From: Sinonovacula constricta
Lineage: Eukaryota > Mollusca > Bivalvia > Cardiida > Solecurtidae
DNA: 64,000 bases
NCBI GenBank assembly: GCA_007844125.1
Contig: CM017572.1
Span: 40,790,007 to 40,854,006 of the forward strand
Direction of reading: 5' to 3'
In this document: in pieces, positions 53,200-64,000 of the stretch
Layout: each line of letters begins with the position of its first letter
Position numbering within the stretch: the stretch's first letter is position 1
Position numbers and translations under genes: made by a program
Notes under the pieces: generated by a model
What the model was told of the DNA's origin: nothing
Databases searched by the model: none
Seen by the model: the letters and a program-made list of their open reading frames with translations, nothing else

Positions 53200-53770
53200 T
53201 AATTAACATTCCCATGTCTTTCTGGTCACGAGTTTCTGCTATGATAAGTATCATACCCTTATTTTACAATATATGTCGGACTAAGGAGCAACATTAACGC
53301 AATTAATAAGCGACCACTTTCTAATGTTTCTGGAAGGTAATAAAGTAGAAAACGAGGACAAAGAAATTGTTTTTGTCAAGAAACTATGGACTGTGAGATC
53401 AGCTATAAACATCGTAAATTTAATTTATGACTTCAAGATCTGTGAAAGGGTTTTATGCAAATCTAATGCATCTGTAAATATGTTCTGATAACTCCTTTAG
53501 TTAACGCTTCATGTTACATTGCTACTCGGCTTTTAAATTTTGGAGCAAAGGATATACTTTTTATTACCTCGTAAACTCTTGTTGAGTAGGGAAATTCACG
53601 GTTTTGCAAAGGAACATAATCAACAAAGCCTGACATTGCAAAAAACATTAAGTACGTTACGGTATAAATTGGCTGTATATTGTTTTTAAATGGATTCGGT
53701 GAAAAGTTGAAGGAAACACGAGTGAAAGTGTTGAACTATTTTTTTTCGGCAGTATGAAAACAATAGTTTT
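53200..53770 (+). other. Set II block D, copy 2
   Basis: It aligns along almost its full length with 54375-54960. Landmarks are CACGAGTTTCTGCTATGATA, GCGACCACTTTCTAATGTTT, AATCTAATGCATCTGTAAAT, TTATTACCTCGTAAACTC, TTGTTGAGTAGGGAAATTCA and GGCTGTATATTGTTTTTAAA. Stop codons interrupt every frame in both copies. It is an old tandem duplicate with strips of strong conservation. Confidence 0.7.
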
Positions 53771-53961
53771 TGTGAACAAATGGCGGCCATTTTATGCTTC
53801 GTGATTCGGCTCCCTTAAATCAATCATTCGGGAAAGGAGAAATTTTCTTTTTTTTCCCATTATAATTTTCTTATTAATACTTTTGTTTTATGTGAAATTA
53901 ACATTAACGGTACAAGACGTCGATACATTGATATATTCCACCTATCTTAGTGTACTAGCAT

Positions 53962-54330
53962 GTATTTATGACAGGTCGCGAAATCAGAATTTGAGTTTAA
54001 TTGTCTGATAACTACATTATTTTGTTCATGTTCCTTTACCAACTTACATGTAATTTCTTTTTCCTTTGTCTTTTATCCTGACGAGGGGACACAGTGTTTT
54101 TCGTTGCAAAGTCATTTAATGGCATCTTCCTAAAATTTCGCTGATTTATGTTCAGAATGAGCAAGTTTGTGTATTTTCAATGTATCTAAAAGGAGGTAGT
54201 TTCATTTAAATGTTCGTAGTGATATCCCACTTACCATATCACTTATATCTGAGGGAGGGTTTAATGGATGTTTTACTGGTAGGTGTTTCCATTATACTGC
54301 ATTTATATTAAGAAAAAAATTTCCTATTAC
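53962..54330 (+). other. Set II block E, copy 2
   Basis: It aligns with 57643-57995: TTTATGACAGGTCGCGAAAT, TGTCTGATAACTACATT, GGGGACACAGTGTTTTTCG, GAATGAGCAAGTTTGTGT and ATGTTTTACTGGTAGGTG. No common frame is seen. Confidence 0.65.
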
Positions 54331-54374
54331 TTGATATAATCTTCCATTGTATAAAATAAAAGCCAGGACATCAC

Positions 54375-54960
54375 TTTCTAAAGCTTTTCTTGGCACGAGT
54401 TTCTGATATGATAGATAGTATACCCCTATCATACTTTATCTGTTGGAAGTAGCTGCAGTAACACAAGTAATTAGCGAGCACTTTCTAATATTTCTAGAAA
54501 GCAATAAAGCAGAACTGAGGACAACGAATTTGTATTTGTCAGATACTTCAGACGGTAAAATCACTCATAAACATTATAAATAAATTTTATGACTGTAAAA
54601 AACTGAGTTAGGGTTTCATGCCAATCTAATGCATCTGTAAAAATAGTCTGATTACGCCCCCATTAAATGTTTTATGTAACATCGTTACAAGCGTTCGTGT
54701 GGACATTTCGGAGCAAGGATTTATATTTTTATTACCTCGTAAACTCTGGTTGAGTAGGGAAAGTCACGTCTTTTCATAGAAATATAATCAACACAACCGA
54801 ACATTGTAAAAACGTAAATTATGTGTAAGTTTCAAGTGGGCTGTATATTGTTTTTGAATGAATGAGGAGAAACCTTGAAAGGGACACGATGGAAAGTGCT
54901 ACTTTGAGTTTCGTCATTCTGTTTTCGGTAAAAAACGAAAACACTTGACAAAGAATTATG
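54375..54960 (+). other. Set II block D, copy 3
   Basis: Duplicate of 53200-53770, about 1.17 kb downstream and in the same orientation. GAGCAAGGATTTATATTTTT and ATTACCTCGTAAACTC are shared with D1 and D2. CTTTCTAATATTTCTAGAAAG near 54490 forms a 7-bp stem here that is imperfect in D2. Confidence 0.7.
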
Positions 54961-56240
54961 AATTCATGAACATCTATATCCTCAATAAAACATTGTTCTA
55001 TTCACTTCATACTGAATATTGAACATAGCAAATACAAGACCCCGGTATTGATATACATATGTATTTTCTACTTATATGCCTTCCGACGGCACCACAATCC
55101 CATGAATAGTCCTGACGCCAGGCACAATGAAATGTAATATTTAAATAAAGGTAAAAAATACAAAATACACAAAAGTGGTTCTAGATTGCGATTTAAAGTC
55201 CATAAAATGTATTTTACAAATATATTGAAACATTATAAAGGTTTGATATCAATAGCACGACGCACAATTCTGTCTCAAGTATGCATATCTGGTTTTGTAT
55301 TTTACTTTGATGTTATACCAAGTGTCGTTAATATACAATGTGAGTTGGAAAAAAAAATTACAACTTCTTTGTGACCTTACGCTATCATTGTTCCGTCATG
55401 AATAGTATTTAAAAACCGAAAAAAATGTGTTTGTTTTTTTCTTAAAATTATTCGGCAGTTTAAGCACATCTTTTCACTAAATCTAATATTGATTTCAAAT
55501 CTTTGTAATGAAGCCATTTGCGTGTGCTTCCGTCTAAAAGACAGGTTCCCCGAAAGACTCAATACCATATGTCAGGTTTTATTCAAATCCTATTAAACAT
55601 GACGTCGAAAGTCAGGGAAAGCATTATAGATGGCGTACGTATATATCAGTTGCATATAGAGTTAGGGAATAAACAAAATTTCCGCCAAATGAGGAGTTTT
55701 AATCCATAGTTTGATACTGCTGGAAGACGGTGTTTGCCATCAACTTGTTCCGTCGATTGCTCTGAAATATATGTATAATGTATTTTGATATTTTGTACTT
55801 AAACTCGTCAGTTTAATATTAGTTTCAACCAAAGGATTCTATTGCGATGGACATCCGCGTTTAAAGTCTATTACTTGAGTATGTAGAAAAGTCTTTATAA
55901 GTGTGTGTAAATCTTCATAATCCGACAGACTTGAAATACAAATCCTATAAGGAATTTATAAGACGTCTAGATATCTATGTAATAGAAAATGTCTATAAAA
56001 TGTCTATTTTAGATGCTGTTTTAGTCGTATGAGTACTTTATTTGTCATATTGTCAAATAAATACATATTCTCCTCCTATAATCCGTCTGAAATATAGTTT
56101 CTTGGAAATTCTATATTCTGCACATAAGATACTCTGTAATTTAATTCCGTCCCCTCATCGCATCGGTCGGGAACTTACATTTGAGGAGGTTTTCCAGCTA
56201 ATCTCGCATGTGGTTCTTCCCTGTCTTGTTTTCCGATCTG
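54961..56240. other. Spacer inside module 3
   Basis: Near 55040-55085 ATACAAGAC-CC-GGTATTGATATAC resembles the sequence just before E2 (53910-53950), so the first part is probably left-hand E3 sequence cut off by later insertions. The rest is unassigned and AT-rich. Short frames at 55186-55709 are not credible genes. Confidence 0.4.
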
Positions 56241-56610
56241 AATAGGTAAATAAGAAAAAGTACAATCGGATTTTTTACAGATATTTAAAACTAATCTACC
56301 TCTAGACAAAGGCAAACAGGGTTAATGTAAATGTGACAAAAACACAGAGACGAAACATAACACACACATAAAAAAACACACATCAGTTACCGCATTGAAA
56401 CGGTCAGTCGGCAAACATACTGACTGGGGTTCTTACTGGTTTGTGGAGGGCTCCAACCCCGCACTTCCTGGAGGTTTTTCTATGAAACAAACTGTGTAAA
56501 TAAAAATATCCCGTCAAAGGGAATCACCTAACAGTAAGCACCTGCATCGGGAGTTAAACAGATACAATATACTTATATACATACAAATTAGCTAGTAATA
56601 AAATAAAGTT
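56241..56610 (+). mobile_element. Repeat family N, plus-strand copy
   Basis: From AATAGGTAAATAAGAAAAAG through GTTACCGCATTGAAACGG, the core GGTCAGTCGGC..TACTGACTGGGG, GGGCTCCAACCCCGCACTTC and AAGCACCTGCATCGGGAG. It aligns with the inverted copy at 39650-40016 over its length. No coding capacity and no clear terminal inverted repeats. Confidence 0.75.
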
Positions 56611-57019
56611 ATCACCATATGTACAGTATGTATAGTAGATTAAATAAAGCCTCGGCAACCTAAAAATTCCAACTGAGAGAGTAGTTTAAAATAAAAGAGT
56701 AGTTTGAATTGCACAGATTAAAAACAGATTTAAAACACATTTTCTTTACAAAATGCAGCAAGGTCATTTGAGCACTATTTCCCTGGTTTTAGATAATGTT
56801 ATATTATTTTATTTTTCTCTTTATTCAAAACTTATACGTTCAATTAAAATAAGCCGGCATAATTTTCAATAAAGTATAAATATAATGGCATATAAGCCCA
56901 TTATATGTGCAACTTTTTTTTTACCACTAACTGGGCTTTTAAGTTGGATTATATCGTAAAATTTTATAGGTGGTTAGTATAGAACTATTCCAACTATATT
57001 TGTAGACTAGAATTATTTT
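56611..57019. other. AT-rich spacer
   Basis: Nothing recognised between the N and M copies. Confidence 0.4.
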
Positions 57020-57642
57020 ATTATCACAACAATGTTACTTGTGCAGTGTGGTGTCGTAAAAATCTCCCTGTGCATGTAATCTATGTTGTCATTTAATTCA
57101 TCCTATAAGGATTGTTACGTGTATTTCCTTTGATGGACAATGGACTTTGGTTCCTCAATTCCATCACCGCATGAACAGGACGCTACAACCATTTACTCTT
57201 CTCTGGTCATTTTTTAATTCAAAAAGTTTATTTCATTTACTATTTACGTTTTTATTTACTATTAACGTTGTTGCCTTTTGTAGGTCTTCTAATCGAAATA
57301 ATACCAATCTCTCTTCTTAACCCTATGTGGACACTGTTTTGCAATGACGTCACTACTTTCGTCATAACTTGTCAAACAAAACGTCAGCGCTTGGACATTT
57401 ATTCAAATGGATCGGTTTTCTTTTCATCAGGATGTGAGAGGTTAGAGCTCTGTAAAACCGGTTTAAGCACCCTAGTCGGTCCATATTGCCGACTGACCGT
57501 TCCAAGGCTCTTGTTAAATGACTCGTCACAGATTTGTTCTCACTTTTACATTTGGCCTGCATGTGAATACCTTGGACCTGTGTCTTTTCAATTTTTGTAT
57601 ATGTTGCAATGCTCATAGGACTTTGTCTTATATATTCTTATT
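57020..57642 (-). mobile_element. Repeat family M, full copy M5 (inverted), next to block E3
   Basis: The reverse complement runs from TAAGAATATATAAGACAAAG to TAACATTGTTGTGATAATAA. E3 homology starts at the next base (57643), so this insertion sits at the edge of the block and separates E3 from its module partner D3. Frames on both strands belong to the repeat. Confidence 0.85.
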
Positions 57643-57995
57643 TATGAAAGATCGCGAAATCAGCAGCTGGGTTTTAGTATCTAATAACTGCACCATTTCT
57701 TAATGTCCTTGTACAATTTACATAATAAATCTTATTGTATTTTATCATGATGCGGGACATAATGCCTTTCGATGGCCGCTTCATTACCTTTCGCTAGGTA
57801 TTCTTAAACGCCCCTTCTAGATGTTATTTGTCATTGCCTCTTCACCCTGTCCCTTAATCATCTCAATTACCTTTAAAAATGAACAAGTTTATGTGTGTTT
57901 CAGTATGTTTCAAAGTAGGTTATTTCTTTTACCTTATGTAGTTATATCCCTCAAAGTTAAATTACTGAATTTTAGTATTTTAAATGTACGTTTTA
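57643..57995 (+). other. Set II block E, copy 3
   Basis: It aligns with E2 (53962-54330): TTTATGAAAGATCGCGAAAT, ATCTAATAACTGCACCATTT, GCGGGACATAATGCCTTTCG, GAACAAGTTTATGTGTGT and TACGTTTTACTGGGTG. It shares GGCCGCTT-N24-AAACGC with E1. Confidence 0.65.
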
Positions 57996-58810
57996 CTGGG
58001 TGTTTTCCTCAGACTTTATCTCTGTTATAAATAACTATATTTTCTATGATACTGAAAAAAAAATTTAAAAGTTTTCACTACCTTCCTGTGGGAGGTTCTA
58101 TATTAAATACAATTTAATTTTATCTGCCTGTCTATTGACCGGTCATAAAACGGACCCGAAATTAATGGTCAATTAGGGTAAATGGCTTCGTTGAGGAGAA
58201 TTCTGTTATCGCACATATCTTAACAGCAAGTAAACATACATGTCTGCATATAAATTGTTTTAAATCACCAGAAAATATGATAAACCCACGTCGCCAATCT
58301 ATAAGCGTATTTTAATTTCCGACACTTAAGGCAAAAGTATGGTTTGATTGATTATTATTATGTTTGATAGTTTTCATAAAAGAAACTTGTAAATGTTAAA
58401 CATGCGATATATTTACTTGCTTTTCTTATATACAAGCTGATATTAAATTGTATTATACTAAATTATATATTTCAATAAGTCTGCACTTTCTTGAATTATT
58501 TTAATGCATAATTTGCACACACAACATCTACAAACATATCTTAATTGTAATTTTATTTTGTATTTTTCTAAATCATTTTGCATTAAGATACAGGTGGCAG
58601 GTTAAAGTTCACTAGTTGAAACGCAAAACATAACGTCACAAGGAAATTAAAATAAGTTACCAATAAAATGCGTACACCTAACGTAACATTTGGTAGAATA
58701 AACCTTACATATTTAAGCTTTGCTGCTCTTCGTTGTAATATTATTTGGAGCAGATTCTTGCCTCATTTTACATGTTCGTTTACTTTTTATCAGTACATGT
58801 TTTTGTACAG
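57996..58810. other. AT-rich spacer
   Basis: Nothing recognised. Confidence 0.4.
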
Positions 58811-58946
58811 CTCGGTATTCAGGGCTGGTATCAAACCTCAAAGGACGAACGGAATACTTCATCAACAATGCGACGGGTGGAATAAAACCAAAAGTCCTCG
58901 AAAATATAACAGTGGATTACAAAAAAACTCTAATGACGTGTTATGT
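58811..58946 (+). CDS. Candidate internal coding exon, unrecognised protein
   Basis: A T-rich tract ends in TTTTTGTACAG (AG at 58809-58810), and the segment ends at GT followed by the donor GTAAGT (58947-58952). The open frame through it carries two bases, 44 codons, then two bases. The product starts RYSGLVSNLKGRTEYFINNA and ends PKVLENITVDYKKTLMTCY. GC in this segment rises well above the flanks. NNAT and ENIT would be N-glycosylation sequons if the product is extracellular. The next codon after the donor is a stop, so the segment is only coding if spliced. The family is not recognised and no neighbouring exon was found. Confidence 0.35.
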
Positions 58947-60387
58947 GTAAGTAAACAAACCTCATATAAGGAACAAAATAAAGACTTAAACTTACCAAAT
59001 GCATCAAGTGCTTTTCATTGCGAGATGTCAGGAGTACTATCCTAGTAGTCATTTGGTTGAAAAATTGAAACTAAATACTCATAATACTAACTTATTAATA
59101 TAAAACGTTATTCGTTTGTTGAATGTTTTAAATATTTTACATTGTTAGTTGCTAGTTTACAAATCGTTAAACTCATAGCTGTTCCTTACATTTTGACACG
59201 TTGACTTTCCTTCCAACAAAAGAAAACCACTTGTGGGTAGTCACTAGTGTTATTACATGTTTTTGCTTTTTTGTTGTACCGGTATGTTGTGTTTTGTATA
59301 AGACATGATTCAATTTATTTAAACTGCATGTTTATATTTCTGCATCACATTCTACTGTTACTTAATTGATACTTTTTGGGTAATACAACCGCCAGACTGT
59401 ATGCCTTTTGGCACGTATATGAACTAAGAAAACTAGGTTAGGATTTGGAAGAAACTAAATATTTTACCGGAAATATTTGCAAAAGCTATGCGATTTTATC
59501 CTCTTGAAAATGGTTAATCTTGTAAGGTTGTTCTGGATTTAAATCCAATCTATTTGTAGCCGAATCTAGTGCTGAATTAAAGAACAAAACCAACATCTGC
59601 CTGAAATAGATGAAACTCATAACTTCTTGCTTTACATTGTCAGCACATTTTTGCAATGTCATTGACAATTGTAGTAAGGTCGCAAGTAGTGTGGCAAATA
59701 TGTTAACGTAAGCTAAAGCTTTACTTCAAAAACATTATTCAAAACTTTCATCATTTTGAAAAAAATATATTTCATATAATTCATTCACGGTCAGTGTTTG
59801 AACGGTTGTGATGTGAATATCAAGACAGTTTTCCTATCACTATCATTGCGCGTTTTCCCCAAATGCTTTTTGATGGGTTGCCTAAAATCCAAAAATTTGA
59901 TTAAACATTATTGAAAGAAACATCTTTTATAGGACGTATTGTTTAACCTTGAATAAGGCACTGCAAAGATTGCGGTCGAATGAGTGCAGTCCAGAAATTT
60001 GAAAATAAGAATTTGATAATCGATATGAGTACAGGTTTACGTGTTTATATGTCGTAGTTTTTAGATTGTTTATATAATAGGTCTTTAAAAGACACAAAGG
60101 AACAGAATACATGGGTATAAATGTATTTTTATGTTCTGCAAACAGCTGCAATAAAATAATAATGTCCGTTTTAAAGTAAGCTTAGGGGTACTTCTCCCTG
60201 GCTGTTTATTAATATTATATTTCGCACGCATCAAAACATACTAGACTGGATATTGTTTGACACCATTCCAGATGTTTGTCTATATCGTCCGAGGTTCCTC
60301 AACAAGAATGAATGTGATATAAATAAATGAGAAACAGAGACATGATTCAAAACGCATATGCTATAAGTGATTATACAGTCAATAAAA
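58947..60387. other. AT-rich spacer
   Basis: Nothing recognised. Confidence 0.4.
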
Positions 60388-60545
60388 TTTTAAGTGCAAA
60401 TCCACAAAAAGGTCTTTATCCAGCTACCATACCGGTTTTTAGATCCCTTGGTGTAGTTCGTAACCTACGTACCTGTTGTTATAGTGTTGAAAAAGCTAAC
60501 TGTGCCCATCGAAAGATTAAAGTCACCATTGGAATCATCTATCCT
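60388..60545 (+). other. Set II block F, copy 3
   Basis: It aligns with F1 at CTAACTGTGCCCATCGAAAG followed by ATTAAAGTCACCA, and with F2 at CGTACCTGTTGTTATAGTGT. The 76-codon frame over it is not kept in F1 or F2. No D block follows before the window ends. Confidence 0.6.
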
Positions 60546-61472
60546 AGGTTATGCTAAACGCCTAGAACCATACTTAAATGCAATAAATAAAATATGAACA
60601 AATGTGCAACACCTGCAAATAAAAACGAGACGTTATTGAAATATTTCTGGGTTAAACTGGTCTGTTAAAATGGTAGTGTTAAATTGTCGTAATTGTGCGG
60701 AGAATTATTCAAACACAAGAACAAAATTTTCTTCCAGTGCTTTTCATTTAAACGTTGAAAATTCAATTGTTGATGTTTTCTAGGCAACAAAATGTTATGC
60801 ACGAAGCATTTTCTAATTAGCTTAAATTTGGTTGTTTACTGAGGAAATATCTGTATTGTAAGAATGTCAGGTTTTAATGAAACCTTATTACTTTTAATGC
60901 TGTAGGGATATGTGAGATTCATTATGTGTGACAGATTCAGTTCATCTTTACATAACCTTTTAGTGATCGTGACAATTATATTGTCTAAGCATTCGTTTGC
61001 TTTTGTATGTTTTATTTAAATTTACCTGTTATATTCGAGCTTCAGCTTTTATTTTTCAAATGTTTATACATCACATTATTTGTTTAGCTAATTGTTCAGG
61101 AAGGTTGTAGGCGGTTGTGATATTATACTTCTTTGTCATCCGGATATGTTTAAGTTTAATGAAAATAATGTAAGTAGTTTTCCGGTTACAAGATTTATTT
61201 CGGAATTTATTTATTACAGTTGAAACGATTAGGGTGGTTGGCAAAACATGTTTTGGAACATGCTATTTCTACTGACTGTTTCTTTTAATCTAGTCTTAAA
61301 TACTTTAAAGTTCCCTTGTAAACCCCAAACTACCGAAAATATATTGAAATTGATTAAGGGATTGGAAATTAATTAATTAAATATAGTCTGGAAAGTGTCA
61401 AGCTCAATCGTAGAATAAAAATGGCATAATCCGCCCTAGTCCAACATTGTTTTATGTCAGAGATTTTTTAAG
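60546..61472. other. AT-rich spacer
   Basis: Nothing recognised. Confidence 0.4.
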
Positions 61473-61486
61473 TAAAATAGTATTTA
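61473..61486. repeat. SINE-2 target-site duplication, left
   Basis: TAAAATAGTATTTA, repeated exactly at 61761-61774. Confidence 0.95.
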
Positions 61487-61760
61487 CCGGCCTAAGCTTA
61501 TGTGGTAGAGCGTTAACTTGCGGAACGGGAGGTCGCGGCTTTAAACCCCGGCCGTGTCAAACCAAAGACGTTAAAATTGGTACGATTGGCTTCCCTTCTT
61601 ACGCTCTGGGCTTAGGGGACAGCATTACGCCTGACTCGTCGGTTTCAGTATAATGTACCGGCCAGGTTTAGTCCCTGGGCACCTCATAAGTGCCCCTGTG
61701 CTATAATGATAGAAATGTCGCTGCACATTATCGGCAAAAATTCCGGCAAATCCCAAATCC
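61487..61760 (+). mobile_element. tRNA-derived SINE (SINE-2), complete with 14-bp target duplication
   Basis: A 274-base element. The tRNA-like head has TAAGCTTATGTGGTAGAGCG (A box) and GGTCGCGGCTTTAAACCCC (B box, diverged). The body has GCTTAGGGGACAGCATTACG and TTTAGTCCCTGGGCACCTC, and it ends GGCAAATCCCAAATCC with no long A tail. It is the same family as the inverted copy at 20782-21070. The frame reading across the head is not a gene. Confidence 0.92.
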
Positions 61761-61774
61761 TAAAATAGTATTTA

Positions 61775-62879
61775 AGATTGTTACTTGTATTTAAGTTGTA
61801 CTCCTTTGAAAATTGTGTTAGGGACGTGTATAAATCTATAGACATAAAATAATAAACAACAGCAATGAAATATTTAATAACATTGTTAAATATCATTTTT
61901 GAGTGTGTTATCATATTGCGTCGTCGGTTTGACACACCTATCCATGTTAATTACTTTTACCCTATCAATTCATTGCAAGTAATCGAAGTTGATAATGTAC
62001 AAATTACGTTTTAGCCAACTACATTTACAGTCTTATAATCACCGATGCAATATAGCTTCATTATTTTTTCAAGTCAATTTTTAAACTCGTTTGAATTCTT
62101 CAGTTAATGTCAGTCAGTAGAAATATAGCAGATATTACAGATGTGCTATGTGTATTATTATTGCTACTGGATACCCATAAGGTTTGTTTTGTTATTCCAA
62201 GATATGCCCTTAAGTTATCGAAAAGAGTTGCCGCTCGATGAAATCCATTAATTACAACTGAGTAAAACTGAGAATTTCGAAGAAATTGGAAATTTAAAAT
62301 TACCCAATGGCAAATCTTTTTAAAATCCTATTTATCGTGAAGTTCAACGCCGACGTTGTATTCGTTAATGTAAGAAAATGCCTCTGAAGTGCCTCATTAT
62401 TCAAGTGAAATATTTGTTGTTGTTTTTGTTGTTGTTGTTGTTGTTGTTTGAAACTGGTTTCGTAAGCATAAGCTTTGCACAAACAGTAAAATGCATCATG
62501 TGCAAATATTTATTTTTTTACTTTTGTTTTTGAGATAAAAAAAACAGGTGTGACAATGGGGTACATTGGGGAAATGGAAATTGTCTCCCTTGATAGATAA
62601 TATCCGAGGTATTCCAAACAGTAGGTAGGTCCTTATAGTATTCTTTGACTTTATCGCCTGCTCTTTTGTAGACATTGCAATAACAAACAGTGAAATTTCT
62701 TACTTTTGTATAAATATAAGCTTTAAATACATTTGCATACTTATAAGATTTGGTATTAAAAATGGAAATGTTTGTTGATGATTGGTAACCTGCGTATCAC
62801 AAGAAAGGCAGACAAGTCATCATGTAGTCCAAACAGCACAAGCATAAAAACCGAGTAAAACAAATGAAAGTACCTACTT
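61775..62879. other. Spacer with a short GTT repeat
   Basis: AT-rich. A (GTT)n-like stretch lies at about 62413-62448; the poly-Gln frame on the other strand is an artefact. Nothing else is seen. Confidence 0.4.
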
Positions 62880-63060
62880 GCATTGAGAGATTATTCATTG
62901 GAGACTATTCACTAATGTCTCTCATTAAGCTGTTTTAGCTTCTGAGAAGGTCCATTAGAGAGGTTTAATTGACCGCTCCGGCAATCTAGTTTAATCGCCC
63001 CAGTCTCTCTCCCTTTGTCGATTGACCTTTGTAATTAGAATCTGCTTAAAACAATTTGAA
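62880..63060. other. Possible single-copy conserved noncoding element
   Basis: GC-richer, with CTCATTAAGC, GGTTTAATTGACCG, GTCGATTGACCTTTG and GTAATTAGAA: homeodomain cores plus TGACCTTTG, a nuclear-receptor half site as in delta copy 2. No frame and no second copy are seen. Confidence 0.3.
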
Positions 63061-63139
63061 AAACCCTGCTCTGTCCCTTAGGTGACCGAAAGCTCGCTTG
63101 CTAACAATCAAACAAATATTAACAGTTCCAATATAGGTC

Positions 63140-63292
63140 GGTGCGGTGTGAGAATAATGTGACTGGGCGTGGTATCATGCCAGGTGTTGACGACAGCTTG
63201 TTCACAGCGAAAACATCATTATATGTGATTCAATTTGACACCGTCTCCAAATATATGTAACTGAAATTCGGTTGGTGGGACAAATAAACAAA
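63140..63292 (+). mobile_element. SINE-1 family, decayed 3' part
   Basis: GTGACTGGGCGTGGTATCAT, GCCAGGTGTTGACG, GACACCGTCTCCAAAT and TTGGTGGGACAAATAAACAA align with the reverse complement of 19695-19865. The tRNA head is missing. The more diverged sequence suggests an older insertion. Confidence 0.8.
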
Positions 63293-64000
63293 TCTAAGAT
63301 GGTATTTGTTGACAGGTTTGGGTTGTGTGATACGTTTTCACTTAGCACCCTAAATTTTCCAAAGAATAAAGTAATATACATTTAGTATGAAATCGATGCA
63401 CGTGATTTTGCAAATGGAAGTAAATAATTATGGAAACGATGTCAAAATAGACTCTATGTCTTCATAAAAAAGAACACTTATTGTCAAAACTAATGCTATG
63501 TTATCTTTTGATCTTTTGTCAATAATTGCAATTTCATAAATAGTTGAATGTGTACATTGTGTTTGTCTTTTGTGAAGTAAAGATAAAATGAAAACAAATG
63601 TTTGCTATCAAACTAGACATCTTAGTCATAAATTGTATCTGGTGAATTCTCTCTTAAATTGATTGCAGCAATAAATCAGCATTCACTGGGAATTTTTATT
63701 ATTTACGAAAACGTTAGATAAAACCATTTACAATAGCAATTGATTACTTAGTTCATGACATGGAGGAACTATCTTGTTTTTTGATAAGACCAAAGTTATT
63801 TATAAACATATTCATGACACTGTGTATCGGGTTTCTTTTATTTTTAAGCAATGCCTCTCTTTGGTATAAAACACAAAAGACTAGGCAATCAAGGTAAATA
63901 ACCATTTTCTGAGATTTAAGTGTCGAAGGGATGCATCCGATATATGATTATTTATTTATATTTGCCTCACAAGAGCTCAATGTTATACTGCCAGTATATA
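63293..64000. other. AT-rich spacer to the window end
   Basis: Nothing recognised. Confidence 0.4.

Noticed and set aside
58668..59045. A 125-codon single-exon gene
   Set aside because: Only the middle part in a different frame (58811-58946) has coding-like composition and splice signals; the long frame itself reads AT-driven residues at both ends.
61447..61653. Plus-strand frame of 68 codons
   Set aside because: Covers the tRNA-like head and body of a SINE with an exact target duplication.

Overview
The window looks like a gene-poor stretch of an AT-rich animal nuclear genome. The repeats suggest a mollusc, most likely a marine bivalve, but this is inference. There are no bacterial-style genes, operons, ribosomal RNAs or convincing intact tRNAs. 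Every long open frame I examined is either a translated microsatellite, part of a transposable element, or a chance frame in AT-rich DNA. Three short exon-like segments on the + strand (20.6, 50.3 and 58.8 kb) are the only candidate coding sequence. None is recognised and none can be linked to another.

The main content is two sets of locally duplicated, partly conserved noncoding blocks. Set I lies in 0-29 kb and has four block types (alpha, beta, gamma, delta). They occur in the same relative order in copy 1 (0-5.3 kb, +), copy 2 (8.9-11.2 kb, +), copy 3 (13.9-16.3 kb, +) and an inverted copy 4 (29.1-26.8 kb, -). Spacers between blocks do not obviously align. Gamma is present in all four copies and keeps a PBX-PREP/MEIS-type site (TGATTGACAG or close variants) at one position. 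Beta keeps a PBX-HOX-like TGATTGAT site. Set II lies in 44-61 kb and has three block types (F, D, E) in the order F1-D1-E1, F2-D2-E2, D3-E3, F3. The simplest reading is tandemly duplicated clusters of regulatory elements in a gene desert around developmental genes outside the window, but decayed local duplications of unknown function are not excluded.

Mobile elements lie between and within these blocks. They include a hAT-type MITE with 13-bp terminal inverted repeats and a perfect 8-bp target duplication (24953-25281), tRNA-derived SINEs of at least three kinds (several with target duplications), a 5'-truncated retroposon with a 13-bp target duplication (37136-37318), a foldback element near 8.2-8.7 kb, and two related short families, called M (about 0.63 kb) and N (about 0.37 kb) here, which share a hairpin core and recur through 22-58 kb.

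Microsatellites are frequent: AT, ATT, TCTA/TCCA, GT, GA, ATA, poly-C and poly-T. Three of them lie within 1.2 kb at 17.4-18.6 kb. All alignments were made by eye, so block boundaries are approximate to tens of bases.
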